DNA of 64,000 bases from Pisolithus tinctorius (taxonomy: Eukaryota > Basidiomycota > Agaricomycetes > Boletales > Pisolithaceae). Location of the stretch: NCBI GenBank assembly GCA_024663395.1, contig JANFAH010000055.1:124001-188000 (forward strand), given 5' to 3'. This document shows, piece after piece, positions 10,407-23,267 of the stretch (position 1 is its first letter; the number at the start of each line of letters is the position of its first letter). The notes beneath the pieces were generated by a model. It did not search any database, was not told where the DNA came from, and saw only the letters and a list, made by a program, of their open reading frames with translations. The translations under genes were made by a program, and so were the position numbers.

Positions 10407-13400
10407 TTACTCTTGCCTATCTCGCTGGCTACCGTCGTCCATTCTCCGTTGGTGTTGTTGATTCTCGCTATGTGACGTAGCAGAAGACCCTGTAGTATCT
10501 CCTCCGTCCTGTTGTACGTCTCCGTCTTCAGAAGGTAACAACATCGGGGGGTGAAAATATGTCGCGAACAGGTTCTCCTCCTCGGGTAACAGCATTGGAG
10601 GATGGAACCCAGCACTGAACAGGAACCCTCCTGCTGTTGCTGCCACACCTCCAGCATTGGAGGAAGACGACCCAGCCCCACCTGAACTCCCATCATTCGG
10701 GGCGGATACCGAAGTAGATTCCGAAGACGTACCAGAAACCAAAGTTGCCGAAGAAACAGCAGCAGCACCTGGTGATGACGACCCACCCTCGCCACCGGTC
10801 GGCCAATCATCCGGCAACAACATCGGCGGATGAATGAACGGCTGAGGGGACCGATCGGGTTCAGCAATCACCATCGGAGGATGCCAGAACGTGTTTGAAA
10901 CGGATCCACGGAACACACCATAAGGAGTGAAAAATGGAAAATCCATGCTCGATCTCCGCGAGTGAGAAGAGAACGCATGGTGAGACGCGAGAGGGTGATG
11001 TGAGGCTGCTTGCGAAGGATGTGGAGGAACGTGGTGCGCGTGAGACCCAAGCGAGCTAGAGGATGGCGGTCCGTGTGCTGCTGCAAGGGATGACTGTGGA
11101 TGCAAATGCGAGATACCAGAATGGGAAAGTGAGTGTGAGTGACCGTGTGCATTTGCCAACGAAGAAGACTGCGGGAGCGAAGAAAGAGATTGGGAATGTC
11201 CATGACCATGTCCTTGTGAGTGTGACCCCGAAAAATTCTGTCCCTGGTCCTGCGACTGGGGCGTACCCGCCGACATTGCTTGCGCCTGAACTTGACCCTG
11301 CGCGGACATCGACTGCGAATGCGCATGGCCATGTGGTTTCGAAGCCTGGCTTTGCTGCTGTGTCTGGTGCGGAGAATGACCAGATATCGCCGAGGTTGGG
11401 GCAGTAGACGTCGACATCATGCTCTCCGCATACGACGAGTACGAAACCGCCGACGAAGGTGGTTCGCTTGCTGAGTCAGTGCTCATGCGGCGGCGTTTAG
11501 AGCTTCTGTGTTCATCTGCGTCTGCCTCCCCATTTCCCTCTCCTTCCTTTCCTCCTCCGGCACCGCCGCCAGTAGCAGCGGCTCCTGGGCTCTCTTCTCC
11601 GTCCATCCCGTCAACACCCGAAAACGGAAGAGCGGCATCCAAGTGAAACTGGGAGGACAGATAATCCGGGTGATACGGACCAGGGTATGCATGATGTCCA
11701 AAAATCCCTGCGTAGGCATGTCCTAGGACACCTCCGATATGGATCCCGCCTAACGTGATTCCATTTCCCGCCCCTCCTCCAAGACCCATGCTACTCATGT
11801 TCATGGGCATATTGAGATTCGAGACGGACCCATACCCAGAGACGACGTTGTCACTACCCAAAGCTCCCATCAACTCCGACCTACTGGTCCCTGCCGCACC
11901 CACGCCGTGCACACCAACACCATGAACACCAACATTTACGACTCCATCTTCCCCAAATTCATATGCAGCAGGCTGCGTCGTCGAATCCGGAGCCAACGTT
12001 GGGGATCTATCTCCCGCACCGCCACCCAACCCTCCCAGGCCAGGGTCACCATTCAACTCGCTCACATCGAGGGTATCTATGTTTGGAGAAGCGCGGCAAC
12101 TCGGGCCAGGTGAAGCAGACGCCGAAGTCGTGCCTGACCCAGATGACCTAGAACCAGGCGTTCGGGCATCGTGATGGTGATTGTTATTGGCATTGATGTA
12201 GGACACTTGAGAGCCATGGGTATCTGCAACAGATCGGCGCGCGGCGGCTGCGGCTGCGGCAGCAGACGCGTCATGGCGGGATCGTTTACGTATCACGTCA
12301 GATTTCATAGATATGGGGCGGGCGGAGCCATGCAATTTGTAGCTGTCCAAATTTCATCGCATCACGGTACTAGAGAAGGCAAGAAGGACTCACTAGAGGC
12401 CACATCTACGGTACCCCAGAACCGACCACGAGTATATGTCAATCATCCCTCTCGTGGAGATCAACGAAAAGCTGAGCACTCACGCATTGCAAACGGTCTT
12501 CCCCTCGTCGTCCTTCCTCCAGAGTGGTGTCGCGGTTGTATGACAGTTATAACATTGCGCCGTCCCGTTCGTCCCAGCTGAACACGTTGGACACATGCGT
12601 TACCAGCACGATCCCATAATGAATGAACCCAAATGAACGATGATCAGGTCAGCGTCAGGGTCCCCCCACCTCCCCAAAAAACATCTTGCTTCCGAAACAC
12701 CAAAACAAAGGAACCAACACCACCCATATCCCATCGAAAGCAAGGAAGGAAAATAACGTACCTGACGCGTTGCCTCTGCCTCCCCCGCTGTGATTCCCAT
12801 GCGTATTTGTGTGCCCAGCTCCGGATGGGCTCTCTCCAATATTATCTCCACCCCGTGCGCTGGCACTACTATGACTACCGTGTGCGTTGGAAGAGGTAGA
12901 CGCGTGGATGGATGTATGAGTGGATGTATGGGATGTGGAAGTAGTGGGATGTCGCTCGGCGTGGTTAGACCGCATGGTTTTGGGGCGCGGACGTTTGTGC
13001 TGTGTCGAGATTTAGTTGTGGAGAGTCCATTATAGGTCGGGAGGGGACGCACCAGTTTACAATACAAACCACACGCATTACAATTTAGCTCGTCGTTCAA
13101 TCCGCGCCTCCACAAGGGGGTATGTGTCGCACCGCAATTCGAGCATTCTGCTTTGATGGATCCATGGGTACCTCCATGGGCACCGTTAGTATTTACATTT
13201 CCACCGCCCGGAGTGTTCACAGCGCTCGCACCGCGTCCACCACCCGACGCACCCCCCGACACACCCGATGCAGTGGCACTAGGGCCAGTAGAGGACCGAG
13301 TTAGGTGTGAGGAAGTCTTAACTGTCAAAGAGGGACGACCGCGGGTTCCAGTGCTAGGACTGGGTTTAGTATGAGTCATACCGGCACTGGGGTTAGTTTG

Positions 13401-14726
13401 GGTAGTCAAATGAGCGCTTGCGCCGACGTTGGGGTTGGTGACGGTAGCTGGGGTGGAAGATGAGATGCTGGGATTTGCAGGGCCTGTATTTGTATTAGGG
13501 GTTGAAGTGGCGCTGGCATTGGATGTAGAAGTGGCGCCTGTATTGGAGATAGGAGGAGAAAGACGTTGGCCGTAGGAGTATGTGTCGGTTCGGGGTGTCG
13601 ATATCGAGGTGTGCATGAACGCACCTGGGAGGTCTTGCATGACGATATCACTGTCCCCCGGGGTATTTATGGCGTCCAATGCAGAAGACGCGGAAGGCGT
13701 CTCTTCGTTGCACGAGTCGAGGAGTTCGTCGAGGGGGAGTTCAATGGTTGGCCTGAAGATACTTAGGGCATGGTGAGATGTGGAAGAAGAACGTGTGACG
13801 TCCTCGCCGTAGTTCATAGGTGTTGTCAAGGTGGGGATTGCTGATAGGAGAGCTGAAGGACCGAAGTCGTTGGAGAATAAAGAGGGGAATTTGAGGGTAG
13901 GCTGCTGTAGAATATGAACGGCAGAGGACGGGTGTTTTCGCTTACGGGATGCCATGGCCGGGGGAGAGGAATCCTGGTCGTTGTTGGAGTCGTCGCCTGC
14001 GACGGAGTTGTGGTTGGACGAACGAGTGGCCTGACGGCCGCGTCTAGCGGCGGAGGCGTGTGAATCCTTGAATTCGGGACAGGGTTTGAGATCGGGTTTG
14101 CTGAGGACGTTGTTTGGGGCCGCAGGCGACGGCTGATCGACTGAGAAAGTGAACTGCATGCGTTTGATGGTGCCGGGTATGGCATTCTGATTGGCTTCGC
14201 GACTGCGCTCGCGTTCGGCTGCGCGTTGGCAGATGAGATCTGTGGAAGCGTTGCGCTTGAAATCTGGCGCCTCGAGTTCTTCGATGCTCCTGTGGGGGGC
14301 AATTTTATTGGAGGCGTGGATTTGGCGGACGAAGTGGGGGACGCACCTGCCCTTTTCTCTGTCGAGCTTGTCGCCCATGTTCTTGGATAACTTTTTGAAT
14401 TCGCGTTTTGACCTGGCATTGTCGGTGTCGACGATGAGGGACTGGAGATGCCAGAGTCTCCAAGACAGGTTTTCAAGACGCTGGCCCTGTTCGAGGTAGC
14501 TGGCAACCTTTGTGCACACCTGACAAGGAGTTGAGTTGAGTCGAGCCGAGTTGAGTGTATATACGCTAGTAGTTACATACCTTCCATGTCTTTGTTAGCG
14601 ACTCCGAGTCGCTTAGATTGCTGAAAGCAACGAAGGACTTGTTTCCCTGATGGCATTTGTCAGCAAACCAAACGTCCCTCCGCCAACGCGGCTCACTTTG
14701 AACTTGAGGTTGACGATGGATGGCAT
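10407..14726 (-). CDS. Two-finger GATA transcription factor with AreA-type N-terminal motif
   Basis: Exons on the minus strand: 14726-14697, 14646-14581, 14519-13053, 12999-12762, 12577-12484, 12405-12394 and 12342-10407 (3,843 nt, 1,280 aa). A 57-nt in-frame segment after residues REKGR (near 14,340) may be an extra intron. The N-terminus holds SLTKTWKVCTKVAS and RLENLSWRLWHLQ, like the AreA-type (DUF1752) motif of fungal nitrogen GATA factors. Finger 1 is CSNCGATHTPLWRRG then CNACGLYCKL, followed by the basic HKRPRPKTMRSNH. Finger 2 is CYNCHTTATPLWRKDDEGK then CNACGLYYKLHG, followed by RPISMKSDVIRKRSR. Both have the CX2C-X18-CX2C form. The long last exon is rich in Ser, Gly, His and Gln and ends with four HPPM motifs. 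It should bind GATA sites in the nucleus. Nitrogen or light control is possible but unproven. Confidence 0.92.
10525..10895 (-). other. Four HPPM(L/V)(L/I) motifs in the GATA factor C-terminus
   Basis: The last 160 residues contain FWHPPMVIAEPD, FIHPPMLLPDD, GFHPPMLLPEE and YFHPPMLLPSED. They are spaced by low-complexity Ser/Gly/Ala sequence. Each motif is hydrophobic and followed by acidic residues, as in short activation or docking motifs. The role is inferred. Confidence 0.8.
12394..12405 (-). other. 12-nt microexon completing GATA finger 2
   Basis: Between the exon ending in Cys-Asn-Ala (12484) and the exon starting with Tyr-Lys-Leu-His (12342), the family needs Cys-Gly-Leu-Tyr. The 12-mer ATGTGGCCTCTA supplies exactly that in phase. 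It is flanked by CCGTAG (acceptor) and GTGAGTC (donor), with introns of 78 and 51 nt. It encodes the fourth zinc ligand. Skipping it would keep the frame but remove that ligand. Confidence 0.88.
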
Positions 14727-17700
14727 GCGAACACGGAATGTGGGCCCAAAAAAAAAAGGAAAATATAAGTAAGAAATGAGATATACGAGGAGACATGCAA
14801 AATATGGCAACTCGTTCCCACCCCTCCAATGCGGACACGGAATTCTCGTTCCGATCGTCCGTTACACGTGTTCCTGCAACACCCTTTGCCCTAATCCAAT
14901 TGGTAACGGCATGTCCACGCGCAACACAGCAACAAGTCACGTGTGGCCTCCCCCTATCACGTGCTTGGTCTTCTCCTCACCCATATGCATACCCAATCTC
15001 GATCCCACCAAGTCGATCATCGCACTCAATGGAAGACGCGACACGTTACGACGCTCCTTCTCTTCCCCCCACATCCTTCTCCTTCGCTGCGGATAGATAC
15101 CTCCAAAAAGCCAAGCCCTTCCCCCTCGCCACATTCACATCATATGTCCTCACTGTCAGCCGCCAACCAGCACTCGACCCATCCAGTCCTTCCTCAGATA
15201 TTAGTCATGTGTGCAGTGGCGTATCCATGCTGTACATATATATGCTCGGCGTGATGTGGCAACCTTTATACACACCTATGGCCGGCCACCTGTAGGTGAC
15301 TTGCTACACCAATCAGTCAGCTTGCCGGCACCGCTTCTGCTGTGCTGCGACTAGAACCCAGCCGCAGAACCCCCTAAGTAACGAGGCAACGTTTCCAGCA
15401 GTCACGAATGTGCCCGACTCCAACGGAACACTGAACCATTATTTGCCCGTTTTGGCAGGAAAGTTTTGCTTGTATTTATGGTGTTGCGGGGGGAATCGGG
15501 TGTCAACTCATCGAATTGGCTCTGTCATACTCTATCTGGTCCAGACTACAATCGGGCATCAATTATCGGTGCCATCGGGACGATCCTTGTGATTGTCATG
15601 CTCGATGTTTCTCTTACTGAATGTCGAGCACGAGGGAGTGTACATATTACATACCATCAAATATCCTCGCATGCGAAACTGTCCGTGTACATTGACATGA
15701 TATCGTTCATGACCTCTTTGAGAACTGTCACTGAAGAAAGCAGGGAAACGAGTGGTCTTGTACTACTTGTTCCCTCCAACGAGCCATGAACCCCACGCCC
15801 TCGAAGCAGCCATGGCCGCAAGTCATCCCATCAATCAACGGATTAACCAACTTAGGCATCTTGCGAATACAAGTGCCTGGTTTCTGTCACTCACAAATCT
15901 TCCATCGACTGGAGTCAAACTCTCTCGATCTCGGCACATCTTCGATGATATGATGACATGATATATACATTGATCGATCGGAATGAAAAGTTAGCGCGTT
16001 GGTGATTCCTTTGGCACCGATACGTAGGCGCGCGCTTCCGCGTTCAACGATTGTCGACGATGTATGTATGGCAAGGGGTTAGGGTATAGGTGGTTGGGTT
16101 CTGTTTGTTCCATTGCTTCTCTTCCTCTCCCTCTCGCTCTCCCCTGACCGAGCGACACTCCCAGACGAGAGTTTAATACTTACATAATAGCAGATGACAC
16201 CATACCAGTCGTTCATGGTTAGGTTCGAAGTCTGAGGGAAGTTCTAGGTGAACACACGCGCATACATAGCTCATTTCCACCGTAAACCCACCATCACAAA
16301 TGGGGACGAGTGCGCGCGCGAGAGAATGTGGGATCGTTGCTGTGCTGTTGTCGTACATATATGCATAAATTATGATGGAGCCCAACACGCCGACTAGCAC
16401 TTACAGCAACTGATGGAACTCGTCCCAGTCCACAGAGCGCTCAACGGTCGTATTCATTTATTTCTTCAAATTGCCAGTCCAGTGAGTAATGCTATGCCCG
16501 TCTGCTACGTCATAGCATTGTATGCTGGACTTCACGCATTCAAGTGTCAAACACATAGGGACGAGTAATACGCACACTCACTTCAAGTGCTTCCTTGCAG
16601 AGTGCCATCAATTTAATGATGTAATTCTGAAACGAACCGCCGTAACTCGATACGAACTTGATCCTGTGATCCGGGGAGCACGGGAAGCGGCTATGTAGGC
16701 AAGGAAGACTGCCAAAGTCAGAGTTATCAGTGTATTACAACACCGAATCGGTGGGCGCCCGCGCCCCGAAGAAGGGCCGTACGGTTCATTGTTCAACAGG
16801 TCGCTGAGAGAAATGCGTCCTTCACAATAGGTGTTTCCCAACATGCTCCTTACGCGGTGTCGTAAGGACGCCTTTGGACATGCAACAGGAACCATCTAGC
16901 ACGTTAACAAGCTTGGCAGTTTCTGGAGAAAAGCTTGAGTTGTTCGAAGTATGTATGGTCAAAACTTATGCTAAACTTACTCTCAGTGGGCTCTTGTGGT
17001 CGACTTGCTGTGGACAAGAAGTCACCGTTTGATTGCCGATGTCCGGTGCTGACAACCAAGCTGGGCATGGTGCCGAAGGTGCCTACTGATGTACGGGTGT
17101 TAAGTCCTTCCCAAAGAGTAGGCCTTCTGGACGAATTCGGAACCCATTAGTTGTGCTGAACTAAGAATGCTGGTCGCACTGAAGACACAATTATCACACT
17201 CACCGCAAGGTAGCCAAGGTAGTCAGAGCATGGGACCAAGCTGCGGACGTAAGCATGCCTCAAGTCGTGACCTCATGCACACAATAATACCATTTTCCGT
17301 TCACCGAGCCCGAGTGATTGTCCCATCATTGTCTCAGCTCGACACGCGTTGGTCTGGTTTGCGCTCACTGACCTGAGGGACTTGTCCAATCCCAATCCAG
17401 TGGATTAAAACGTTAGCCTGCTCGTAGGATTTCGTATTCTAGACGGGACTTGACAGCAGAGACCAGGTTTGCCAGAGGAACAAGTCCAATGACTGTACGG
17501 TGTTGAGAAGCAGTGTAATACGTAGCGAAGGTAATCATTTCGACTCACCCAGAAGAAGGGGTGCATTGCAGTCAAGCTCGTAATGGCAACCGTATTTCGT
17601 TTGACGGGTTCGAACGTGGGAGGGAAGTTGGTGGCCAATGGATCCATTGTCCCGGAATGCCTGAGTTCGATGGAAAAGAGAACGATGCAAATTCTCCTTA

Positions 17701-20418
17701 TTCCCATCCTCCACAAGGGGAATAGAGAGAGCTTGAATATTATTACATATGTATGGGGACAGTCTGATCTATTCATTTGATCTATTCATCATCACCTAAT
17801 ATACCGTAAACTAATGAAGGTTGACAACGCCATTTCACGCACGACGCTGTTTTCGAAATTACAGTGACAACAGTTTGGTAAGAAATGACAAAGGGGAGAA
17901 CTTCGGTCATTTAGTGGTCAGAGGGGCAGCGTTGATTTCTAGTACATGCGGAGTTACTCCTGATCACCACAGTTAGTATTCGCATCGCATCAGGGCATCA
18001 GGTACACGCTTCCCTTCCTTAGCCAATTGATGCAGGCTGTAAATTCGTTGTGCTGAATGGAATTGTGGCTCCTCCCAGCTGAGTAACGTGTGAATATCAT
18101 AGCGGCGCACTGCTGCAGCCAGTTGCCAACAGAACACTTCAAGGGGTTAGTCACACACTGATCTGGCCCGCTTCTTCCTTGTTCAGTACTTGCTTGTCAT
18201 GCATCCTTGCGTGCATAGCATCCATTTCGTGTTACGATAGGCCCACATGTGGAAGTTTCTTCCTGTCCCCAAGGGTGTCATGCTGATAACTATCGCGTCA
18301 CTGACAGATATTGCGAAGGGAAGGCGTTCGTGATTGCCGACCTTGGAAAGGACGTTGCTTGCCACACTCACACGGGCCATACATCCGTTAGTCAGGTCTC
18401 AAGATGTCCTGTTCCATTTCTGTTCCCACGTCGTGGTACCTTCGATGTCTTATGTTGCGATTAGGTGATCTATGCAGTCTTTCGTGGTGTGGAGCGTCGA
18501 GAGGAGCCTAGACAGTTTGATTAGGTACAACCGAAGGCTCGCTTGTTAAGTATAAGAACCGCTTCCTGGGGGACGTGTAAGGCGGAATTGTTCAGTCGGC
18601 TATCCTTTGACCTAAAAGAAGACGAATTCTAGGCTGGGCGCATCATTCTTTGGGTGCAGTGGAATGTACGTTCCATGTGTTCCGCGATAGAGCTCACGTT
18701 CTGTGGATTGGACCATGCACCCCGGGCTACGAATTCCGTGATTGTGCGGGATGGTAGTTCGGTAGACTGGCTAGAATGGCCTCGAAGATGACGGGTAGTC
18801 ATCAAAATGAAAAGGCTTCGGCGCAATCAAGCTGGGAGGGAGCTACAATTATCAAATTCCCTCGGCACGTGTTGTGATATAATAGCGAGGCCTACACGAT
18901 ACTCCACAATTTGGCAACGGTTGGATGGCTATTTTCCTCGTTGCTGCGGTCTCGTATGATGCGAAGCCTATTCGATAATTGGTAAGTGTTAGCTCGTACG
19001 TGGCCCGCAGATGGAGTTTCCCCTAGGCAAACAAGGCGCGCTCTTAGGCGGAGTCTGTATCACCGTCATAGCAGGTAATCATCTTACCGTTGGCATGTCA
19101 CAATTCTTCAAATGAGAGATACGAAGAAGCACTGGATTAGCAAATTTAGCATACCGGTGTTGGAGAACTCCAGCGATTGCGATGGAGCTCCACCTCGGCT
19201 GGCCAACATCATCTTCTTAACATCGGGGGATGCAGGAAAGTCACAGATCGTGCCTTCACCTATTTTACCCGACGGCAAGAGAAGCCACCGACACAGTAAG
19301 CCATCAATTTGGATATGCAAGAGGTCTTACAAGACGTGCTTGACAAATGGCACAAGTCCCGCGGAGAGCCCGACGGACCGTCGTTAACCAGCTTCCTCGT
19401 ACTGCATCAAAGGTACCTTAGACACTGTAATATCATATCCAGGCACGGGCTACTGTACCGGACAACGACTGTGTTATGCAGGATGGCGCGGTGTTTCCCA
19501 ACGTCGTTCCATACCACTCCATCTCTTCCGCTATGGATTGATAGGTGGGAGGGTTCGGAATCACCATGTGTGGAATGTGGTATGGGTCGCCAAAGCGTCG
19601 GGTCCGTCGATCCGTTTGTGTATCTTTTTTGCAGCTGGGGGATTATTGGCGCCGATCCCATTGGCTGTGAGAGATATGCATGTCCATACGGAGCAGGTGC
19701 AATACGCGATGCGACAGCGGGAGTAATGTGTTTTGATCCTGGATAGCAAGAGAAGACCGGCAGAGTTGGAGTTGAGCGTACATTATCTAGGGGAATTGCG
19801 ATATGGCGAATGCAGTACGCCTTCGTGAAGCAAAATCCATAACAGTGTTACGCACTGGGGTAGCAAGTATTCAAGTCCCTTGTCGGGACTCATTTGTCGA
19901 GAACAGTGAGAAGGCGGCAGCTCCCATCGCTCGTCGCGATACACATAGCAAACGGTGAATTCTTGAACTACATGGTACTGTCTTTCACCATGCCACGAGT
20001 GGGTGCATCAGCCCGCGGAGGATGCATGATATCGCCTAAGGGAATCAGGTTCGCCGTACCGAACTCCGGTCATCCACGTAGCTATTGGCTACGACAGCAA
20101 CACAACGGCGAGCTACCACTTCCTGAATGAGTGCTTTTGCGGCTATGTGTGATATGTCAGTAGAACCGGCAATCGGCACATGGCATGAGTTCAAGTCATG
20201 GTATGAAGATACATAGGTGGGTGCACGCCACCGCCGTGACCAGTAAGTAGCCTTCATCCCAGTATTGTAGAGAGTGAATCGTCACAAGTGGTAGTTAGGA
20301 CGATTCAGAAGATTCGGGAGCGTGAGAGATACACTACGTATGTAGGTCAATCCAGACAAATATTTCCTACGGTTCGTAGCCACCTGATGCGCTGATTCTA
20401 CATCTCGAACCGCCCATC
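14727..20418. other. Gene-poor interval of about 5.7 kb
   Basis: No frame on either strand shows a domain I recognise, and no chain of exons stays open with consistent phases. Two weak minus-strand candidates with hydrophobic or exon-like pieces were noted: around 16,170-16,760 and around 17,420-17,660 (MDPLATNFPPTFEPVKRN, then an intron-like GTGAGT..CAG). Neither could be joined into a gene. The first 500 bases hold the promoter of the GATA gene. Confidence 0.35.
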
Positions 20419-22505
20419 ATGATCGATACCACCGGATCCCAACCTAGCGAGTACGATACATTGCAAGTGCCAGTCTACAACGTTACGTCGAGAGATATGC
20501 GTCTGCTATTGTCGCACGCCGAGCTGGACCCCGATCCAGATTTTGAGTACAACTTCGCTCGAAAAGCCCTCTGGCAGGTCTCTTCTTAATGACGATAGAG
20601 AACGTCGTCTGAGCTAGTTTGAAAAAAGGTGTGCAGATGGTTCGAGTGCGTTGTTGCAGTGCGAGAGCAGGTCGTTCCAAATAATTCAGACGTGAGTTTT
20701 CTGTTTTTGGTTGAGGTGGCCGACGCCTCCGTCCAGATTCACATTCAGCTCTTCATAGATCCCCTGGCGAACAAGGTGAGATAATAAACGATGTTAATTC
20801 AACTGTATACATGACCATCTCCTTCCTCAAACCAGGTTGTTTCGCTTTGAGCCATGCCCTTACGCTCCGTCAGCCATCCCCGATCGTAGACTTCTTGTGG
20901 TATCCCAGTGCGCTGAGACAAAATCCTGCCACGTACTGTTTCGTTGCCTCGGTGCGCGAATGTCCCGTTAAGCTATTGGATGGCAATGATGGCAGGGTAT
21001 TTCACGTCATCTTTGCCTCATTACTGAGCTTGGAAGACTGATTGCTTCCAGCTCAGAGCGTCCTACCCTATCGTTGACCATCGCGAACGCCAGATCGCAC
21101 CTCACAGTTTATTATTTAATCTCACTGCGGATAAGTCCGCGCGTTTCCTTGCTACGGTGATATTCGGGTACCGAAACTGACATTCGTCTGCGTCAGGTTG
21201 TACTGCGGCTTCCAAGATGCGATTGAGATATTTGACATCCACAGACCAGGGGAGGGTAAGAGATTGCATACCAGACCTTCAAAAAAGAGTAGGGAGGGGC
21301 TAAAGGGTGGGTTTTCCATTATACAAGTAAGCTGATGGCGGGTGGGGTTAATCGTCGTAATACTCGTATTTGGACATCTTCGCCATTGACAGGCATTGTG
21401 GCGGCACTTTCCTTTTCCCCAACAGGCACCTATTTTGCGGCTGGCACCCTCACGCCGGCGTCTCCTGCGGCTGACAATATCGCATTGTATGACGGATCAG
21501 AAGGTATGCAAGTCCTGTCGGTAGGCGGCGTCTGGACACGTGAGAGTGGTGGAGTCGTGCAGGTGCTCTCGTTTAATTTCATGTTTGCGACGGTGCGCTC
21601 ATTTGTATTTGCTGATGTGTGTTGTCTCTTCCCGCCAACTGGTTTAGCTCATGTTCAGCCATACTGATGCATCTAGGCTGTACGCTGCCTTTAGGCGGAG
21701 TGATTGTGTGTGGGCGTGGGACCTACGCAATGCTTCAGCCCCTGTTTGCCGTTTCGAGCCGGAGGAAGTGATGCCGATAAGGGCCCCGGGCAGCAGTGGC
21801 TGGAACAATGACGCCGGTGTACTAAAATACAATCGGACTAACCAGAAGATACACTTTGACATTGAACACGGCGGACGTTGGATGGGAAAGGGGGATCAGG
21901 TGAGTTCTAGAGCAGATCTAATGTCCTAGCCGTGCTCTTTATACTTCCTCTCACTTTTTTGGGGGGTTCTGCGATTCTAATCGGTGTATTGGTTAGGTAG
22001 GGAACATTGCAATATACGACCTTCATGCCAACCACCACCTCGTGGAGACAGGCATGGCTAGAGTTTCTGGTTTTGGAACTGGCAACACAGAAAACGATCC
22101 GATGAATGTCATCCGGCCAGTTCAGGAGTTCAGGGCTCACGCAGGTTGGTCCTACCACTTTAACCTACATCTTACCCCTCCGAGTTTTATGCATGTCTCT
22201 GACTACCAATTGATGGAGTAGACGCCATCGGCAGTGTGACGTTCCACCCCTTACTTCCAGTCCTCCTATCTGTCTCAGGATCCCGACACTTTGATGCCGA
22301 GGCTAGTCCCCACGTTTCCTTCACAGGAAGTGAGGGCAACGCACACTCAGACTCGGACTCGGCCTCAGATAGCGGTGAAGGTGAAGGAGCTCAATGCTGG
22401 CAACGGCCCTGTGGTGTCATTGAACGTCGCAGGACGCGTCCACAGCCGACAGTGCGCGACGCGTCGATAAAGCTTTGGGATCTTGGTGTCGAGAACAATA
22501 CATGA
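20419..22505 (+). CDS. WRAP53/TCAB1-like WD40 protein
   Basis: Ten exons give 1,443 nt (480 aa): 20419-20573, 20629-20691, 20759-20775, 20836-20996, 21052-21134, 21197-21306, 21393-21562, 21648-21899, 21997-22144 and 22222-22505. WD40-type strands run through CADGSSALLQC, QPSPIVDFLWYP, KLYCGFQDAIEIFDI, IVAALSFSPTGTYFAAG, SRLYAAFRRSDCVWAWDLRN, VGNIAIYDLH and AIGSVTFHPLLPVLLSVSGSR, ending VRDASIKLWDLG. The order and spacing match the telomerase Cajal body protein 1 (WRAP53) family. That family binds scaRNA and telomerase RNA in animals; Swt21 is the distant yeast relative. The first intron needs a GC-AG junction (TG|GCAG) to keep the frame, and exon 3 is only 17 nt, so the 5' end is the least certain part. 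A Ser/Asp/Glu-rich loop interrupts the last repeats. Confidence 0.85.
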
Positions 22506-23267
22506 AGCGCAGCAGTCAAAACAATTTCTCATATGTCATATGTCAACACTTCTGACTACTGAGGGTATATCATGACGCTTCTCGTCCACCGCTGGGTAGA
22601 GGGTTGATGTTAATTGGCTTGATTTCGTGGGGTATACAGATGTGTCTATTTCACATTTAAGCACCTACCACACAAACTCGATGCTCCGCCTGAGGAACGC
22701 CTACGTTATTGGTTTTTTATATACTTGTTCATCGTAGTGGACGGAACGAATAATCTTGGTGGGGGCTCTGTCATCTCTGGAATGGTAAAATGACGATTGA
22801 TAAGCGTGCTAACGCAATCTCATAAGAAATCACCCAGGAAGGGTTGACATATGTGATCACCAGGGTGCACATTGTAATGCTATTCAACATTGCTGTCGGT
22901 TAGACCATTCTCCAGGATGAGCTTTTGATAGCAGAATTGGGCATTACACGTACTGTGTGGGTCGCTCCGTGTGTCAATTATCATACCCCATCTCCCTGGC
23001 AGAGAGGAGCTTTTGGCACCGTAGGTTCGCTCCTCACCATGTCCTAAATCTTTTGTATTTGTGAACAGACCTCCAGCGTGTGCACTGATCGGCGAGAGTG
23101 GTCCCTTCGTTCTGATATTCATCCTCAGGACAAATGTGACCCGACTTCCATGCCAAACCATCTTAACGAGAGAAGGAGAGGAGAGACAACAGTATGGACT
23201 ACCGGTAGCGCCACTTATCCTTGCTAGCCTTACGTCGAAGTGTACATATCCAAAACAGATAGCGATA
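22506..23267. other. Convergent intergenic region
   Basis: About 760 bp lie between the 3' ends of the WD40 gene (plus) and the HET gene (minus). I see no gene in it. Confidence 0.4.

Noticed and set aside
10190..12350. Separate plus- and minus-strand genes within the GATA last exon
   Set aside because: They are shadows of the low-complexity GATA coding sequence in other frames.
17600..17625. tRNA-like GGTTCGAA box
   Set aside because: No matching A box or cloverleaf could be drawn around it. Other GGTTCGAA sites lie in coding exons.
16170..17780. Possible spliced minus-strand gene with hydrophobic segments (LVGVLGSIIIYAYMY; NFPPTFEPVKRN)
   Set aside because: Exon pieces could not be linked with consistent phases and no family was recognised. 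It is left as an unresolved candidate in the gene-poor interval.
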